From Alistipes megaguti (lineage in GTDB: Bacteria; Bacteroidota; Bacteroidia; Bacteroidales; Rikenellaceae): a stretch of 64,000 bases of DNA. The notes under the pieces were generated by a model that searched no databases, was not told where the DNA came from, and saw nothing but the letters and a program-made list of their open reading frames with translations. A program made the translations under genes and the position numbers. The DNA is taken from positions 1,761,501 to 1,825,500 of the forward strand of contig NZ_LR027382.1 of assembly GCF_900604385.1 (NCBI RefSeq). The letters run 5' to 3'. Shown in pieces: positions 62,001 through 64,000 of this stretch (its first letter is position 1; every line of letters starts with the position of its first letter).

Positions 62001-62018
62001 GAGAGCCTTTTGGACTCT
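62001..62018 (-). terminator. First hairpin downstream of tRNA-Arg
   Basis: GAGAG/CTCTC arms with a GCC/GGA pair and TTTT loop; on the minus strand TTTCTT follows. Confidence 0.6.
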
Positions 62019-62028
62019 CCTTCTTCAG

Positions 62029-62102
62029 TGACGCCGACAGGACTCAAACCTGTAACCTTCTGATCCGTAGTCAGATGCTCTATTCAATTAAGCTACGGCG
62101 CC
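62029..62102 (-). tRNA. tRNA-Arg (ACG)
   Basis: A 74-base cloverleaf on the minus strand: acceptor GGCGCCG / CGGCGTC, anticodon arm TCTGA-CTACGGA-TCAGA with anticodon ACG, T-arm ACAGG-TTTGAGT-CCTGT, discriminator A. CCA is not encoded. Its 3' end faces integrase 2, so it is the probable attachment target of the island. Confidence 0.93.
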
Positions 62103-62120
62103 TTTCCTTGATTGCGAGTG

Positions 62121-62152
62121 CAAATGTAGGGCAAATTTCCGAACTGTGCAAA
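62121..62152 (-). promoter_or_regulatory. Promoter of tRNA-Arg
   Basis: On the minus strand TTTG (62149-62152), 20 bases, TACATTTG (62121-62128): full consensus, 18 bases before the tRNA. Confidence 0.65.
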
Positions 62153-62395
62153 TATTTCGTTGAAAAAATTTTATAAATTCTCCCTTGTTTTCTGCCTCTA
62201 TCTTGCTCCTTCCAGATTGTCAGCCGATTACATTTTGACTCCGGTCTGTCCTCCGAATCGCCTTCGGGAATCTCCCGGAACTCTTTCCCGTTTCAGCCGG
62301 AGTGTTGAAAGTCGGCCTCCGTATGTTCCACCTCCGTGTGTACAGTCTCCCGCTTTCAGCTTCCCGTCTTCCGCCTACAGCCTTCCGCTCCTCCG

Positions 62396-63013
62396 CTATT
62401 TGATCTCCCGGTCGGGGTGTTTCTTCAGAAACTGCTCCCAACTCTGCGTTCCGCCCTTCGAGGCCGCCTTTTTACTGCCTCCGAGTCCCTTGACCCGTTC
62501 GTCGCCCAGGACGGCATTCAGCGGGCTGGAGGTGGCGTAATAGTGGCACAGCGCCACGGCCATGCCGTCCGTGGCATCGAGTCGTCGCGGTGGCTCGTCG
62601 ATGGTCAGCAGCCGGCAGACGATCGAGGCCACCTGCTCCTTGGTGGCTGAACCGCGCCCCGTGATGGCCTGTTTGATCCGCATCGGAGCGTATTCGAAGA
62701 CCTGCAGGTCACGGCTCAGCGCTGCGGCCATGGCCACCCCCTGGGCACGTCCCAGCTTGAGCATCGACTGTACGTTCTCACCGAAGAACGGCGATTCGAG
62801 GGCCACCTCGCGCGGGCCGTATTCGTCCACGAGTTTGCCGACCCGGTCGAAGATATAACGCAGCTTGGCATAGGGGTCTGTGAGGCGGTGCAGGTCGATG
62901 GCTCCCAGTACGACCGAGCGGATCGTACGTCCCTTGACCTCCAGCACGCCGTAACCCATGTAGTTCGTGCCGGGGTCAATGCCCATGATGCGGTATTTTT
63001 CCTGCGGTTTCAT
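62396..63013 (-). CDS. ruvC: Crossover junction endodeoxyribonuclease RuvC
   Basis: A 205-residue Holliday-junction resolvase that cuts symmetric junctions made by RuvAB. All four acidic active-site residues can be placed: Asp in MGIDPGTNYMG, Glu in VALESPFFGEN, and the two Asp in RLDATDGMAVALCHY. A basic C-terminal tail (KGLGGSKKAASKGG, KKHPDREIK) extends past the usual end. The ATG at 63013 (MKPQEKYRIMG) was chosen; the ATG at 63028 five codons upstream is equally open. It is the first core gene after the island. Confidence 0.95.
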   Translation of the reverse strand: MKPQEKYRIMGIDPGTNYMGYGVLEVKGRTIRSVVLGAIDLHRLTDPYAKLRYIFDRVGKLVDEYGPREVALESPFFGENVQSMLKLGRAQGVAMAAALSRDLQVFEYAPMRIKQAITGRGSATKEQVASIVCRLLTIDEPPRRLDATDGMAVALCHYYATSSPLNAVLGDERVKGLGGSKKAASKGGTQSWEQFLKKHPDREIK

Positions 63014-63099
63014 GTCTTTATGGAGCATTTCGGTGTTTTCGGTGTTTTTCAGTCACTCCGGGGCGGGACCGATGGGTGCCGTCGGGGCTGGAACGAAGA

Positions 63100-63135
63100 C
63101 GCCCCTGCAGCCGGTCAACCGGATCCGCAGGGGCG
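63100..63135 (-). terminator. Terminator of the TlpA-type gene
   Basis: Arms CGCCCCTGC and GCAGGGGCG with an inner CCGG pair, 18 bases past the gene's stop. Confidence 0.65.
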
Positions 63136-63152
63136 CTGTCGTGACGGACTGC

Positions 63153-64000
63153 TTATTTGAGCAGTTCGGCGATCTTGTTGTAGAGCTCCTCGCCGCGCAG
63201 ATTCTTGGCGACGATCTTGCCCTCATGGTCGATCAGGAAGTTTGCCGGAATTCCCTGGATGGCGTAATCCTTGGCCGACTGGTTTTCGAATCCATCCAGC
63301 GAGCTGACATGGATCCAGTTCATCTGGTTCTCCTTGACGGCGTTGAGCCAGCTGTCGCGGTTGTTGTCGTAGGAGTATCCGAAGATCTCGAAACCCTTCT
63401 TGTGGAATTCGTCATAGGTCTGCTTCAGATAGGGGACCTCGCCCATGCAGGGACCGCACCACGAAGCCCAGAAGTCGAGCAGGATGTACTTGTTTGCGGG
63501 GTTCTCGACCACCGATTTGAGCGACAGCTCCTTGCCGTCGGCATCCTGAGCCGTTACGTCGATGAAGGGCTGACCCACGTCGGTTTTTTGTTTGGCTTGG
63601 GCGTGCGCCTTCAGATTGACGAGGACTTTGGTCTGCTGCATCTCGGGGGAGAAGAGGGCGATTTCGTCGAGCAGCTCCTTGCCCGAGAGTTCGTAGCTCA
63701 TCTGATCGGCCAGCAGCAGGGCGCCGAAGAGGTTGTTGCGGTTCTGCTCGACGGCCAGGTGGGCCAGCTCCTCATACTCCTTTTCGATGGCGGCGCGGCG
63801 CTCTTCGGTGGTCGAGCTGTCGCGGTACTCCATGATCAGGCGGTAGCCGGCATCGGCATATTCCGTGCTGGCATCATTGGCCGGGGTTCCGGTGACGCGT
63901 TTGCGCATCGGGCTGTCGGGGTCGTCGCTGATCTGGATTGTTCCGGGTTCGAGCAGCAGCATGGCGGTAAACGTGGCGTTTTCATCGCGGGCATCGCGCA
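63153..64000 (-). CDS. TlpA/ResA-type thiol-disulfide oxidoreductase (5' partial)
   Basis: The C-terminal 282 residues are visible; the frame is open to the right edge, so the start is outside. The N-terminal part looks like a DUF4369 domain end plus a helical region (ERRAAIEKEYEELAHLAVEQNR). The C-terminal 140 residues are a thioredoxin fold with an intact active site WASWCGPCMGE and cis-Pro loop IPANFLID. It should act in the periplasm on disulfides. Unlike the lipoprotein at 12354 it keeps both cysteines. Its terminator lies just downstream. Confidence 0.9.
   Translation of the reverse strand, partial: RDARDENATFTAMLLLEPGTIQISDDPDSPMRKRVTGTPANDASTEYADAGYRLIMEYRDSSTTEERRAAIEKEYEELAHLAVEQNRNNLFGALLLADQMSYELSGKELLDEIALFSPEMQQTKVLVNLKAHAQAKQKTDVGQPFIDVTAQDADGKELSLKSVVENPANKYILLDFWASWCGPCMGEVPYLKQTYDEFHKKGFEIFGYSYDNNRDSWLNAVKENQMNWIHVSSLDGFENQSAKDYAIQGIPANFLIDHEGKIVAKNLRGEELYNKIAELLK

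Larger units (their letters stand above)
29040..62028. mobile_element. AT-rich genomic island next to tRNA-Arg (composite, possibly degraded ICE)
   Basis: Base composition falls abruptly after about 29.04 kb and rises again at the tRNA-Arg gene. The interval carries two tyrosine recombinases, TopB, a methylase-helicase, excisionase-like HTH genes, fimbriae and AbiH. Integrase 2 lies beside the 3' end of tRNA-Arg(ACG), the classic attachment geometry. I found no second copy of the tRNA 3' end near 29 kb, so the left boundary is set by composition only. No relaxase or Tra genes are present. Integrase 1 may belong to a separate nested element ending near 53.4-53.9 kb. Confidence 0.6.

Overview
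The window looks like a piece of a Bacteroidales chromosome, most probably Alistipes or a close relative (Rikenellaceae). The reasons are Bacteroidetes-type promoters (TAnnTTTG at -7, sometimes with TTTG about 20 bases upstream), Bacteroidetes-restricted families (DUF4290, DUF4492 beside cydAB, DUF4369/TlpA lipoproteins, fimbrillins, DUF1896, DUF3871, DUF4099/DUF3945), lipoproteins with acidic surface-export signals after the lipid cysteine, and a GC-rich backbone. The genus is an inference.

Layout. (1) 1-22.1 kb is GC-rich core chromosome: the end of an RND efflux pump plus a TolC-like channel, fabI, the cytochrome bd oxidase operon (DUF4492-cydA-cydB), an NhaC antiporter with a HAD phosphatase, a sigma-54 activator without an HTH, DUF4290, a tightly overlapped operon (TlpA-like lipoprotein, lpxH, thyA, GT8 glycosyltransferase, folA), a five-gene heterodisulfide-reductase-like redox operon, and the initiator tRNA. 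(2) 22.1-28.9 kb holds two paralogous surface lipoprotein genes. The first is broken twice: a C8 tract puts the start codon out of frame, and a 1.7-kb IS with a 6-bp target duplication splits it. (3) 29.0-62.0 kb is an AT-richer foreign island ending at the 3' side of tRNA-Arg(ACG). It has a LytTR regulator, a Mfa/Fim-type fimbrial operon (OmpA-like protein, FimB/Mfa2-like anchor, four fimbrillin-like lipoproteins), an AraC-type membrane regulator, an AlbA_2/XRE pair with a 33-bp minisatellite, an ICE-type module (giant methylase-helicase, DUF1896, TopB, DUF4099/3945, four HTH/excisionase-like genes, a RhuM-like gene, integrase 1), then DUF3871, a P-loop ATPase, AbiH, a Rep-like pseudogene with iteron-like repeats, an orphan gene, a 228-bp highly structured element, a ParB-like gene and integrase 2. 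(4) 62.1-64.0 kb returns to core chromosome with ruvC and the end of a TlpA-type thiol oxidoreductase gene.

How the genes fit together. The core part couples respiration at low oxygen (cydAB), sodium/proton balance (nhaC), a probable quinone- or thiol-linked electron-transfer complex (Hdr-like operon), lipid synthesis (fabI, lpxH) and folate/thymidylate metabolism (thyA, folA). The island carries adhesion (fimbriae), phage defence (AbiH) and mobility functions (two tyrosine recombinases, TopB, methylase-helicase). No relaxase, coupling protein or Tra genes are visible, so it is either a remnant or several nested elements that depend on helpers.

The least explained parts are the 228-bp structured element at 59480-59707 between an unrecognised gene and a ParB-like gene, the Rep-like frame whose only interruptions are two TGA codons where tryptophan is expected, and the poly-C tract in the lipoprotein signal peptide.
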